Origin: Sperchopsis tessellata
Taxonomy: Eukaryota; Arthropoda; Insecta; Coleoptera; Hydrophilidae
DNA length: 35,167 nucleotides
Assembly (NCBI GenBank): GCA_033557685.1
Contig: JAWQRN010000173.1
Span: 1-35,167 of the forward strand
Reading direction: 5' to 3'
Below are positions 12,501-27,500 of the stretch, piece by piece (the first letter of the stretch is position 1; each line of letters starts with the position of its first letter). The notes below the pieces were generated by a model that saw nothing but the letters and a program-made list of their open reading frames with translations, ran no database searches and had not been told where the DNA came from. The translations under genes were made by a program, and so were the position numbers.

Positions 12501-15500
12501 TTTCTGTCTTATATTCATTCCGTTTATGTTCCTTCTTCTCCTTACAAAGTGCTTTATACTCTCTTACAATCTGTTTGTACTCGTGTTTCTCTATCTTGTC
12601 TTTATACTCCTAGAGCCTTTCGTAGTTGTATTTTCATAATTACGCACTCTCTGTCCCACCACCTTGTTTGCTCTGTTCTTTCTCCCGATATATACCTTAT
12701 TTCCCTTTCTGTTACATTTGTTATTGTCTCTATCAGCTCATCGATGTCTTCTCCATGCAGTATTACTTCGTCCATTTTTTGTTTGTAACTTCCAATACCT
12801 TCCTCCCTCCAATTATGGATTTCTGTTCTTCTATTAGTTAGTTTCTGTACCAGCTTCGAAGTTATTTTCAATTTTGTAACCTTCGACTGATTGAGTCAGT
12901 TCTTTCCTCTACATAAAAATATGTTATTTTCCTTATTGTGTCCTCATTTGCAATTGCATAGTCTATCACTGGGTCTCCCGTGTCCTATTCTCCCTCCTCA
13001 TAACTTTGTAAATTTCCTTTAGCTAATGCCCAACCTCTCTCTTCTATCATTTCCAATAGTTACCTTCCTTCTTTGTTCAGTGTTATGTCTTTTGAGCTCC
13101 TTTTCTCCTCTTCCCCCTCTTCAGATACTACTCCACCCTTTGTTCCTGTTATCGCATGGAAGTCACCTCGAATAATCAGGTTGCACTCCTATGTCTTTGG
13201 AATTTTCTCTTCCATCAAATTTTTAGTTCACTCAAGTACTCCCGACACTACATAGTAAACGACCTATATATTTCACCCTTTAGTCTTTATTCTCCTTTCC
13301 TGTATAATTTCTGTGGTCCGCTACCTAACTTCCACTTTCTCTATGTCTCTCTTCACTCTCGTTGTACCCTTCTTTTGCTCTTCCTTTTCCTTTTTCTCTT
13401 ACAGCATATTGACACTTCCAGGCAAATTCTTGTAGTGAACTGTCCTCCATTTTTTTTCCAGTTTTTATCTTCTACCCAAGTTTCAAAGCTTTGTATGTAG
13501 TCATCCTTTTTCTTCACACTTGCCACATTCCAAAATCTTATTCGCAGTTCTCTTCCGTTATCATTTACAAGTTCGTCATCATTGTGCTCTAGTTTTTTGG
13601 TTCAAGCGGCTCTCTATCCTCATTCCCTTATCTCAACTGCTTCGTCAAGAACTGTCTCTGTCTACATATCCTCGCTTTCAGTTTTCATGCTCCTGATTAT
13701 AGTATTTGTCTTTCTCTCTCGTCGTTCGTTTTCTTCAAGTTAATTATCTATATGTTTCACCCTAGCTATCAATTAATTCCTTTCACTCTTCATCACTTTT
13801 CCATTTCCTGAAAGGCTTCCTTAATTTTCTTCATTTCTTTTTGTAGTTCAGCATTTGCCTGTTACATTTGCATTAGCTCGTCCCTTATGCTAGTTAAAAT
13901 CTGTAGCATATTTTCTTCTTCTTTCTCCCCGTCTTGATTTCCCATATTCTGTTCCTCTCATAGCTTTTTCTGCCTTCAATCCCATCTCCTTCAGGTTGCC
14001 TGATGTTGGGTGCCTAGTAAGTGGTGATCTAGCAGTTTTATTGCTCTTTATGAATGGCAACGCAGATTCAACTTATTCCACTTCAGCTCTTGATTCCCTC
14101 TTTCTCTTGGCTAACTTTAATGTGGAGCCCACATTTAATGATCTCTCTCTTTCTTGTAATTTTTAACTGCCACTCTGGTCCTGCTCTTTATTATTGTCGC
14201 TTGAGCGCGTACGTAGCGGATAATTTCGGTTGTTAGATTCCGCTCTATGTTATTTTTATTTCACTCCCTAAACCTTAATCTGTTGTGAAATCTTTACTTG
14301 AAATGGATTTTTCCAGTCTCATTACAGTATTTATATAGTTATCTACTATTTATTTCACTTTATACTCTTAGTTTCCTCGTTTTCCTTCTCCTTCTCTCCT
14401 TGTACTTGACACGTTATGTCCGAATAAATTTGTTTTGTAGTTGTGTATCGTATTTGATGATTTAGCGTACAGTTACGACTGTGGGTGTGGCTTAATAGAC
14501 GTTTTAACTTTTTGTCTTGTCTTTATTTATTGAATTCCATCGCTTCTTCACTCCACGTACGTACTTAAGAGTTATTACAAACACATCATTTCTTTATGGG
14601 TCCTTCTGTATTTTCATTAGAAGATCATGTCATTTTCATTTCCACCTGATACAATTAGCAGTAGAGTTTTTTTCGTAAGATAGACCTCTGACCGACAGTT
14701 GGTTTCAGTATATACAGCTCAATATAAATAGTGATAGTGCAATATGTAGTATTTTATTGAGCTCACATATTGATATGTGTCTTACTGGCAATAAATATTG
14801 AGAAATAAAAAAACCATATTTAAGCTACATTTAGATAATACACCTAAACATTTAACTGGGTTAATTTTAATATTTAAATTTTGAATTTGCATTTGGCAGC
14901 TAAATTAAATGCGATATGTTTTTATTATGTACTAGCTTGTGTAAATATTTATACATTACATCAGTTACAAAATGGTGCAAGTTTATAATAGTAAATGTAT
15001 ATTTACAAAAGATTTAGATAACAAATCTGTGAAATATAATGAGATAGTGTTTAAAATGTGGTTTATGTAGTTTTAATTTATCTAATAATCATTAGGACAC
15101 AATATCTATGTTAATGTATTTACACTATTTACAAATATTCTGCATAATATACAGATTACAAAACCATGACATTATAATCAGAAAAATCGTTATATTGTAT
15201 AATTTTGCCGTTTGTAGGATTATAGAATCCCTTCGGGCTATCTCAGGAGTATGAGACTACCAAAATAAAATGTTATGCTATATTAGGAGCCCACAAGATT
15301 GTAGAAAAATATAATATTTTATAAGCAGTTATTAACTCGATGCAAGAATCTTTTGAGAATTAAAGAGATGCCAAGGTTCTCGAGTTTTTCAGGATTCAGG
15401 ATTTCTGTCGGACGCAGGTCTCGCGCCTCCATCGCCCATCCACTTCATTTCGCCATGATTTTCTCAACCTGTCTCTCTTTCGTCTACCCATCTGGCTCCA

Positions 15501-18500
15501 GTCCGTCACCCTCCCTATCCATTTGCTAGCGACCGTTTTGAACTGTCTTTACTATTTCTTTAAAAACTGTACTTTTTTTCAAAAACAAAAATTGTATCCA
15601 GTTCATACATAAAATTTACTAGGCCTCGAAATATTTCGGTATTTTCAAAAAATTCAGCTTTGTCATATCCACTCACTGCCTATTTTTAGTAATTTTTTTC
15701 TCGTATTGTAACATATTTTCGATGAGTAGGGTTCATCTTCAATCTAATATTAACCTGGCCAAGTGTAGAATGAACATGGAACTCTTGATATAATTGGATG
15801 ACACAGAAGAGTATTGAATTTTTGGTTTTAAATATTTTAAATTAACCACATCAATTTCGCACATTAAAGTGTCATCGCAAAATAAAACTCCTAAAGGTAA
15901 ACAAAAAACTTCACATCCGTAAATCGAATTACACAAATTATGTATAGACTCATGAAATGTTTAATTTGTATTTTAAATGTTCTTCAAAGACTTGACAATG
16001 TATTGCACTGATATGTTTAATAACTTGAACTTTATACATAAATAATAAATATTTGTTTAGTAAACAAACAATACACAAATGTACCTAAACTACAAAAGTA
16101 AACAACTTGAACACGTACTAAAGAAATTATTTATCACGTTCAAAACAATCAGTTATAATGTCACTGTAATGCTGGCTGCAAATGACTGTTTGCGCTATCT
16201 AGTAAGTCGATTTGGTGTTTTCTGTCCTTTACTACTCTTCTAACATCGGTATTATTCGGTTTATTTGAATAATGAGGGCATATAATCTAATTGCCCTACT
16301 TTCGCATTCGTTAGTTCGTTTAACCCGGGAAGCGTTTAAATAGTTAGGTACTGATATTTTTGTTACCTAGTCTAATATTTCTTTTAAATTAAAAATAATA
16401 ATTTTTGTATGGCAGGTCACTGACCAAACGAGCTAATGTGAAAATCTGAGATATAATAATGGATATAAGAGACTGTTTGATAATAAATTCCATCTTTAAT
16501 TAACCAATATCAAAACAACACAAAATATAACTATTCTCCACTCATAAAAAATCCACATATACTTATACACAATCTTCGACAATAATTTGTAGTCTTTGAT
16601 AAAAAGGAATGTTGGAAACAAGGAGAGGATCTCATGCTATTTTGGTAGTAATATTCAAAGTCAAACTTAAAACTCTTATAGTACTTACCTCCGGTGATTT
16701 CTGCGTATTTAATACTGCCATTGTAAATATAATACATAACAATTGGTATCCAAATTATGGGTACAACGTACCATGGCGTGATGGTCAGAAATTCTAAAAA
16801 TTGGTTTTCAAACAGCCTTAGTTTTTTGTCTACAGGTGATGCCACCCATTCGTTATATCTTGTTCCTAAGCTGGCTACTTGGCTGAGCATTGGTTTTTCC
16901 CAATTCACTAGTGTCTAATAAAAAAGAAAAAATTAAATTAACTGTTAAATTATGTTAAAAATAAAACATATATTTGAAATCGTATCTCATTACTAGATAC
17001 ACATTTTTAAAACCAATATATCGTTATTGTTAAAAAGGGAATGTGCTGTCTTGTGTTAATTCAAATTTAAAAAAGCCTGAAGTTATCCTTCCGTAAACTG
17101 TATTTTTATAGCGACCGGGTTCTATAATTTTCGCCATTATCAAGCTACAATACATTAACAAAATATAACCAGGTAGTTTGTATTTTTCTAAAAAGTAGGA
17201 ATTTTATGATAAATCCTATGCAATACACTTCGACAAACTTCGAATAGTGCTTCCCACATGGTAAACTATAATTTTAATGGGAACGCCTTTCGGTAGTAGC
17301 GCGTTTGAGTGCTTTGAAAAGACAATAGACTCTTCAGGTGTGAAGGTATAAGGTGTCATGTCCTCTAATACCCTATACTCATCGTATTACTCAGTCAGGC
17401 GTGGTTGAACACCGTCATGAAACAGGTAATACTATTATGTTCAAATTAGTATCTTTGAACATAATAGTATTACTCTTGAATGGAGAGCCTTCGCATTTCC
17501 CCAAACAATTCAGAGCAGCCATCGAGGTTTACAATCGTCCCAACAATATTAATAGAGATGATGATGTCCAACTTCCTATTGCTTAGAGGACCCTCTTGCT
17601 TCTACACCAGCGTTTCTCAAATGGAAGGTCGCAACCAGGTACCAGGCCACGAAATCAAAATGCCGGGTCGCGTCAAAAACTCTCGAAAACTTAGGTGTTT
17701 CGTTTTTGAGTTTTCATTGTTTTTAAGAAATTCTGAAATACAAGTAAATTACGTTCAATCTGTAGATGTAGTAACATTGGCCGCGTCACGCCGTTGCGCA
17801 ATCTCATTGTTCCCAGCAAAGTAGCCCGATCAATGGCGTAGATGCACGCTGCGGAAGAGACACGCGGCACCACTGGCACCGGCTGAGTCGTCTAGCATTT
17901 GTTTTACCAACCCGTGTCCGTACCCACTCCATTTGTTCAGTTTGAGTTAAGTGTTCAGTGAGTTAAGTGCATATCTTTTCTTTTATGTTTACTAATTAGA
18001 GTTAATTTAACGATGGATATATGAGTAATAAAACAACAAAGAAACAGTATGCCGGTTACGAACTCCTCGATTTACACCGATAAACAATCGAATGATGTGT
18101 AGCCGGGTACAAGTTCTGAGAGCGGTATTAACATATGGCCGCAGGATGTGCAGTCTACTACTCTTACATTAAAGATGAAGGAATCCTCGATCCGACAGTA
18201 TTTTGAGGATTATGTATAAATTAGTTTCATCAAGGGTGCTGATGACAAACCATTATGTGTTATTTATTATGCAGTAATTTAAAACGAGTCCATGAATAGA
18301 TTTCTTCGCAAATAAAAAGATATAATTAATATGTACCAAATCTAAACATAAACTATGTTTTCGAAATTTTTTTCAGGACGCTCCATCCAAAATTAATTTC
18401 TGAAACTGGTTATCATCACACAATTGCCAAGGATTCGATAGTTCCAGCAATAAAAATGTTAGCATCTCGAATTTGTGATAAAAAACAGGGGAACCAAGTA

Positions 18501-21500
18501 AATATCTTGGCGCTATCAAATAACGTAGTAAAGCATAGAATCGTGGACATGTCAGATAAAATCGAAGAAACTGTCGCGGGTCACTTAAAAGAGTATAGTG
18601 TAGTCGATGAAAGTTCAGAAGTATCGGACAATGCTAATCTAATGTTTATATTGCACGAATAATTTCTCGATTATAAACCTCTGACAACAAGAACAACAGC
18701 TAAACAAATTTATAATTGGATTGGTAAATATATGAATCAAAATGGCATTGAATGGAAGAAATATGTGGGACTGAGTAGCGATTGAGCATGCGCAATGGCA
18801 GGTGCTCGTACTGGACTTTTTCCGAGGATCAAAATTTTTACATCAGACTGTGTATGAGTGCATTGTAGCATTCATTGCTGTCATTGCTTTTAACTCGTCT
18901 CGTACACTGAATTCAAGAATATTGATTGCGTTGTGCAAAAAAATTGGGAGTGAGCATGAACATTTTCTTTTACACTGCGAGGTGCGATATAACTATATAG
19001 GGAATGTTGCAAGAGTAGTTGTTGAAAAAATGAAAGACATTTTAATGTTCATAGATCAACATACTACAACCACTAGGGATGTAATTGTTGATTTTTTTTC
19101 TTGTTGTTTTTCTTGGTTAATTAGGTATCCTACCTTCGTGACATTTTTGATTTTTTGAATAAATTAAATCTGACATTACAAGGTAGCAACGTGACTGTAT
19201 TTAAATTGCTAGAAAAGATTGAAGCTGAAAAGAAAAAACCTCAATGAGTGGTCCCATCGCATGGAAGCAGGGAATTACATAGCTTTTAGGAAGCTAACAG
19301 AATTACAAAACAAGTACAACACGAGTTTCATGCCAAATGAGATTTCAGCTCCCATCAAGGAGCATCTGCTAGGATTGGAGACAAGTCTGAAGGAGTATTT
19401 TCCCCCAAACAACAGCAACAAGTAAACATAGAATCGAAGATATTGAGCCTATAATTGAACTGTCGTGTTACACTGTACGTAATGATATCTTCGACAGATA
19501 ACCACTGATAGATTTTTGGCTTTCTTGTCATCAGTAGTACCCAGTTTTATCAGAAAAAGGAATACAATTTCTAACGCCTTTTGTCACGACCTATAAGTGT
19601 AAAGCAGACCTTTTAACATTGGTTTTCCTAAAAAATAAATATAGAAACCGATTGGGAGTCGAACTGGATCTGAGAATGAAGTTATCATATTTTTCTGCAA
19701 ACCCAAAGTTTCTAGTTAACAAGAAACAGCATCACACTTCTCATTAATAAATTATTTGGTTTTAGTTTGATTTCTTTACATTTTTGTAAGAATAAATGCT
19801 TATTTATTCCAATATATGAAGACTGAATGGACATTTAAATCTGTTTTATTTTACCTACATGCTAATATAAGCGATAATGGTCACGAAGGAGAAGTATAAA
19901 GAGAGTTTCCACCCGGAAGCATCTTTCCTATGCATAGCAACCGTGGAAGTCAATTACATGTAATTTTTAGATTAATTTAATTTTGAGAAAAGATAAGAGC
20001 AACTCAAGTTTATTTTCTGACCGCTATAATAAATCTATTTAGTTATAATTACATATTTGTTAAGTGAATTTCTCAAGTATTACACTGCGCATCCACCAAT
20101 TGTGGTTATAAAATCTTCCTTTTACCTTTAGCTACATTCCTGTTATATACGCTTTATAATACTCTTTCTTTGAGAAAAATATACTCATTTAAATTGTTCG
20201 TTTATCGCTTCAAGACCGGATTCATTAATTTCTAAGAAAAATAAAAACATACTGACTTTAACTATTTTGTACTTTGGGAACAGTAAGCGTCTTTGACGTG
20301 AATAGGTAGTAACTCAATATTTAGCTTAAAATGACTATACTCTAGTGAAATATGAAAATATATGACAAGAAATTATTTATCAATCTTTGAAATAGGTTTC
20401 CTCTACAAGTACGGTCTACATTTTTCTATAATCTAGTGTATTCGTCTTACATCTAATCATATTTACAAGAATATTGCAGCGCTACTAACTTCAGTTAGTA
20501 CTTATAGTGTTTAATATTAAATGTTTTCCTAAGTTTAATCCTCGTACTATTAGATACATACATTTATAGTAAAATGAAGAGTTTCCTTTTAGTGGTAGTA
20601 AATGTACTTGGATGTACCGCGTAGATATATATTTTACTTCCTACTCAGCTCTCGAATTTCCAGTTGTTATCCAATATCTTTAATTCTTATTTAAGATTTT
20701 CAGCTTGAAGTGTATACGCTTTTGTAAAAATAACTAGACACAAGTTATTTTGAAGAATTTTTAAGGATACTATAAAGTCATTAATTGATCTTTACAAGGA
20801 TATACTAAACGTGTTATGTATTTACCATATCCATAATGTAATTCTTACCCCATATTTATTAGCACTTAAGTATATTTGGCTGTATGTGACCAATCAAATA
20901 CGCAACATAGCAATTTGTAGCAAGCAAAGTGACAGCATAAATGATGATTATTTGGAAAATGTATGCTTGCGTGTTAGAGAAACCTAGATATTTTTACCAA
21001 AGAATAAGTAATGGTAGAATTATCATTAGCTGCAATAAAATATGGAAATGCACTATGAAATCATTGTTAATATATTTTTTTATGAAGGTAAATTAGAACG
21101 TGGTACTTTTAACTATAATAAAAAGCTAGCGCTCAAGTCTATATGAATAGTTTATGACATCTCGATCAATACTCAATATTTTATGAGTTGAAAATCACAT
21201 ATAGGTGAGTAGGACGTTGTAATTTATTTGAAAGTAACCACGGTCCCTTATTATATGTTATTATGATTTTATTTTATTTTGAAAGGTCCATTAGTAATTC
21301 ATGAAGGGCAGAATAAATGAGTTTATAATAACTTATAATTTATGTTCCTTTGGCAAGATCATTTGAATATTTAATTTCAGCTGAATTTTTATAGCGTTAG
21401 ATATTAAAAAATGTATGATTTGTTTATGCCTTTCTCACTAAACAATAATTGCTTAAAGTGGTTTTTTACATATACTAACCAATTTCTAGCTGCTTCATGA

Positions 21501-24500
21501 CAAACAAAACGCTATTCCCTGATCTTGTATTTGAGGTTTTAGATAAAAAAAGTTGGACAGAGGTCGGGGCTTTAAAGTAAATACTTTAATTCTGTAAACT
21601 CACAGTTCTTGAGCATCTGCTGAACTATTCACCTTATAAACCTGGTAATTGTCGTGCAGCAACAAATTCCTTTTCCAATGAGAATTTGGACGATTTTCAC
21701 CCAATGTTGCTTTTAAGTTCTTAATTGTAGTTTCCATAGGGCTTTCCTTTATTGAAGATCCCTAGACATAAATTTGATGTACTCAAATTGTTTACCCAGT
21801 CGTAATTCTGAAAAAGGTTTTTCGTTCTGCTACGTAATTTTGATAACGGATTTGTTTTCTGTAAAGTTTTTGCTCAAATATAAACAATACTACACACACC
21901 GTTCTCATTTCAAAATCGACATGGAAAATATTCAGAAAACTTGTATTTTATTTACGTGATGAATAAAAAAAAATAAAATTGATAGTCATTTTTACACGTC
22001 AATCTTGCAATAATAGGTTTTCACCTTTATAAACTATGTCTTCAGCCTCGAAATAGGACGGATCTACTGATAAAGACCCAAGCGTGGACAAGGATAAGAA
22101 TGGGAAACCGACTAACACAACGCACAGAGAAAAGAACAAGTAGAATTGGAGGAAACAAGTGCTCAGATGCGCCTGCTGGAACATCTTATCATGGAACGGT
22201 AGTGACGAGGAAACTCTGCTAGAACTAGAGAAAGATAAAATAGATGTATGTGCCCTCTCAGAAATCAAAAGAGGAGGAAGGGAAGATATCAAATATCCTA
22301 GATATATATTCTTAAATATAGTGGAAAGGAGAAACACAAAAGAACTATTTGAACAGAACATTGTAGACACGCACTATACTAATGTCCATAAAACCATAAA
22401 AGTAGTCCTAGACTTAGGTGAAGAACAGATGTATATTATAAGTACATACTCACCCGACTCTGGAAAACCCAAAGAGGAAACCACTATGTTCTATGAACAG
22501 CTTCAAGAAAAAAATAGATAAAATCCCCAGAGAGCAAAATATCCTATTATTAGGAAACCTGAACGCGCAAATTAGCAACAAAACGATAGGAGTAAAACAA
22601 CGCTTGAACGAATCCGCGATAAACGAGAACGGGTAAACTCTGATTGCTTTATATACGAAAAATGAACTCCGAATAAATAACACCTGCTTCAACCACAAAC
22701 TACAACACAAAACAATCTGGTCTACCTCTAGAGGCCAAACGTCACTGACTATATAATGTAGAATAAGGTAATACATCCGTCGCAAATACTAGATGTATGC
22801 ACTCTAACATGCACAAACAGTGGATCCGACAATGGCCTTGTGTTGAGCAAAATACGAATAATAGCGCAATGAAAGAAAAAACAACAAGACATATACGTGA
22901 AGAAGACTAATATTGAAGTAATTCAAGGCGAAAGTATTAGATACCTATATATCAGGCGGCGGAAGCAAAAATAACAATAACAAAATTGGACCAGAAGACG
23001 GCCCACAAACGGAACAAACTGAAACAAAACATAGGAGATGCTACGGAGAAAGCTTAGGAAAGAGAAAGGTGAACGTAAACTGTAAAAAGACTAAAACACC
23101 ATGATTCTCGACGGAGATGAAAGAAATAGCTAGGGAGAAATTTAAACTATCTGAGCAATAGAACAACACAAGACTACTCCAAGTACAAAATTGTCAGAAA
23201 CAGGATATGTACGACAATAAGAGAAATGAAAACGGAGTTCTGGGCCAAGTTTACCAGAGATATGGAACGTGACATGTGCGGATCTCAAAAACAAATATGG
23301 GGGATATTGAGACGCAGAAAACAGGAAACCAACGAATACACACAGTCACAAAGGATAAGCAGAGATACCAGGGTTGAATATTTACGAAACCTATATCAAG
23401 AAGACCAGAGCACCGAAACAGGTACACAACCTCCTCTGAGAGAAGGAACCGAGAAGAAAAACATCAAAAAGCTAAAAAAACCGGAAAGCACCAGGTTTGT
23501 ATGACATTCTGAACGAGCTACTCAAGATAGGAAGCGCCAGGACCTGACCAGAGAGCTGACAACGTTTTCTCCAAAAAATAATCAATACCGGAACCAATAT
23601 CAATTTTTAAGAGGGGAGACAAGAAAAAAATAGAAAACTATAGAGGAATTACATTACTAAGCATGTAACTATTCACCCAAACTTTTGTATCCATCCTCCT
23701 TGACTATATAACAATTAGCGATAAACAACAGGCAGTCAGAAAGATCAGATCCACTACGTATGCAAAATTCGCAATACAACAAATACCGAATTAATCGATA
23801 TAATACAATAAACCGGCGTACATGTGTTTTACCGACCTAACCAAAGCTTATGATCGCGTTAACTAAAGGACGTGACAAATATACTTGATGAGAACATTCC
23901 AACAGGAATAGTTACAATAATCGAATAATTGAACACAAACACGTCGGCACAGATATTAGTCAATAACTCCCTGACGGAACAGGTGCTCATCTCAACGGGC
24001 GTTAAACAAGGATATTCACTAAGCTAACTCCTATTTAATACCATTATGGGCCGGATAATAATGGAAATCAAGATAACGGGGCGAACTTTCAGAACAAGTA
24101 AGGGAGAAGTGAAAATAATATGCTATGCCGACCGATGCCGTGATAGTTGCAGAAAACTAGGACGATTTGCAGATAATGCTGCACGCCTACTACGTGGCAG
24201 CCAGAGAATATAACATGGAGATATCGACCAATATGACAAAAGAATTGGTTATTGCAAAAGAACCTATCCACTGCAAATTGGCTGAGTGTCAGAATGCCTG
24301 AGAAACATCATCTGGAAAACAAATTCATGACCACAGAGACCATAATATAAATATCCAAAAAACAAGCCGTAGGCTTAAAACAAGAGGAAGAAGAAGAAGT
24401 CTTCAGTTCAATAACTAGCGATCTTCAACTTGGATTCCGCAGAATTTCCTTCAAGAAATGTTAGGCGTATTCATAATCAGTTTCACTTATTATGACTTTC

Positions 24501-27500
24501 CATTAAATTAAACGTATGTACAGATTTTGCTGTATTAGTAATCTTACTTGTTTTCGTACGAAGCATTGATGGATTGCTGCTCAAGAAGATATGCTTATTT
24601 TTAAAGCTCCACCCAGCAAACAACAACAGGTAGACATTTCTAAAATAATTGATTCATACGAATATCTTGGGGTGCATGGCACTATGTACACTTCGATGGA
24701 AGCAAGAAAATAAGTGATAGTTTGAAAGGCATCGTTACATTTAAAAAATAGGTAAACCTTCACGTTAAAAATATTGTAACAGTTTACACCTGGAGGAGGC
24801 GTTAACTACTTAACCGGGGAAAGCTAATGAACAGTTACTCGTGAAGCGAGTTTGTTCTAAACGAAGTGATACGTCTAGTGGCAAATAATGATAATAGGAC
24901 CCTCGAAGTGTGTAAGTAACCTGTAACAGATTCTGTCAGGAAGTCTAGATTACAGAAGCAAATAATATTACGCAGATTAGTTGAAATAATATCTACTGAA
25001 TAAAGCAAGCACGTACAAAAGTAACTGCCGTAATCTACAAGCGAATTACCTTTGTACTGCAGTAAGCCAGGCACGTGCTGAATCGTTGAAAGTTATGATG
25101 CCAAGTAGAATACATGAGGACTATGACCTGTTGGAAAAGAGTCTATTTATACCCGTCGTATTACGTTTCAGGGACGTTTCTAGCCCTCTGTGTACCTAGT
25201 AGTGAAAGTTATGATGGACAGATAAAATGCATGAGGACTACGACCTGCTGGAAAAGCGTCTAGTTATACCTGTCGTTTAAGATTTTGGGACGAGCCTAGT
25301 CTTCAAGTTATGTTATCAGTGACAATCAAAAATACACACTCTCGGCTAAAGGGCAAATGACTTTCCTATTGCAACAATAAATATAACACCGCTATAAATT
25401 ATGGAAACAACAGAATATGACAAGAAACCCTGAAAATAAAATATCTTAAAATAAAACTAAAATATGACGATGGCTTGATAAGAAAGGACAATGTAAACTT
25501 GAAAACACAGTAGCTATGTAACACAAATGAAATATTTCAATGATAAATAATAAAAAAGGATAATGAAACTTTAAAGTGCAGTCTATATAACAAAAAGAAA
25601 ATATTACAATGATAAATAATAAAAAGGACAATGAAATATTAAAGTGCAGTCTATGTAACACAAATAAAATAATATAAAATACTGCGAACTCGTCGGCTGT
25701 TTGCGCCGCAGTAAGGTTTTAAAGAGAGAGAAAATTACTGGGGTTCGTATTAATTAAACAGGTCGATTCAATATAATAGCTACGCGGAACGCTACCTTTA
25801 TATCTTTCAGCTTCTCAACTAAGTTACACAGTAAATAAATGAAACAGTCACGGAGAATTTACAGCAATTAATATGACGTTATTCTGCAGCGAGGAGTCGA
25901 CAGATTTGCGGTAACCTTGTAGAAGGCCAGTCCGACATGTCTGCTAATCCTGACTCCGAATATATAACGGGAAGTCCCAAAAATAAAGATATTTTGACTC
26001 GAGGAGTCGACAGATTTGCGGTACCTTGTAGAAATGCTGATTCAGCATGTACAACGTGAAGTCCCAAAAATGAAGGATAAAATAAAAAATAAAATGAGAT
26101 AAAATACAACAAATGTAAACTAACCAAGTTCTGAAGGAACTCGAGAAATAAAGACTGAAAATGTATTAAAATTATAAAAGTACGTAAAACTTTTAAGTTT
26201 GTGTACTAAAATGAAATTGAATAATATAATGAAGTTAGCTCGAATAGATTTCTCTTAGCATAACGACCTCTTCTAGTGAAATAATATCGAAGAAGAGACC
26301 TTTGTTTTACTAATGCACGATATATAAAGATCTTATCCAAACCATGCATTTCGTGGTTGGGCCACGCCATCACTCCCTTAGGGAAATATCTCCCTCTCTG
26401 TCGTTCGTATGTAGCGTACGGATGAGCCCTATCCAACGCTATGGAAAAATACCACGGCCGCTGACATCTGGCGGGCGGAACACACATACCCTCGCTAGGT
26501 CATGAAATTTAACATCCAGTGGCGTCACAAGAAAAATATATTTTAAAAGAGGAAAACTGAAATTAGATAACAAAAAAAAATAAGAGAATTTGGGAAATCT
26601 CATACTGTTACAATATCTTAATCAAAAAAATCCATAATTTAAAGCTGTTCTTAATATTTATCTGAAAGTTTAACTTTTCATTACTTTAATTCACCTTGTT
26701 AAGTGAAGATATGGGAAATTTATATAAAACATTACTGCTTCAAACAGACATGTGATTGTTGTCTTGTGGAAAAAGGTTGACACATTTTGCGTATTACGAG
26801 ATAAAATAATAATTGATCTTCAAATATGTAGCTTGGAGAAGCAAAATGCCTCTATGAGAGAGCTGAAATAATACACTGAAAAAAAAATTACACAGTGAAT
26901 AGGATATCATAGCACTGAAAAACAACTGCACTTTCACAAAAAGTTTTTCTACCGAAGTGGCATTTGGAAACCTCAGGTATGTCCTAAAACAGCCGAACAT
27001 CTGTATTAACCTTAAACGGAAGGGCTACTATGTCTGTGTTCTACCACATACGGGCTGTAAAACACAAACAAAAATATTATAGAACAGCGCATATAGCCTC
27101 TGGTTCTGTCAGCGTACAATACTGGGGATCAGCTTGAGGAACAGCGTGAAAACGAGGTAAAAAGGCGGAAAACTAAAGTGATTGACATCATAGATCGAAT
27201 TGCTAGAAACAGATGATGCTGAGAGGGTCAGGTCGCCAGGGATAACACCAATGGACAAAATCAGTAATGCAGTGGATACCGAGGAAAAGCAAAAAAAGCA
27301 TTGGTCGACTGCAAACAAAATGGAGGGACCATATTCAATGATATGCAGGAAAGAACTGGATGTTGACCGCATAAAACAGACATTTATGGAAATATGGAAG
27401 AGGCCTATGTCCGAGAGTGGACTAGAACAGGCTGACGAAAAAGAAGAAAAAGAACAAAGGTATACAGTGTCATCCTGTTCAGATCTACCCTCTTTTATCT

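Noticed and set aside
21635..21755. Faint mariner-like block (ENRPNSHWKRNLLLHDN) on the minus strand
   Set aside because: Only one short motif is present and no second motif or terminal repeat supports it.
22159..22521. Open frame starting MLRCACWNILSWNG as a host endonuclease gene
   Set aside because: Degenerate reverse-transcriptase blocks follow on the same strand, so it is the endonuclease part of a LINE, not a cellular AP endonuclease.
25482..25680. Regularly spaced repeats that might suggest a CRISPR array
   Set aside because: The whole 70-bp unit is repeated with no unique spacers, and the sequence is from an animal nuclear genome.
26330..26520. GC-richer patch as a CpG island or promoter
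   Set aside because: It is short, not next to any exon, and more likely part of an unidentified repeat.
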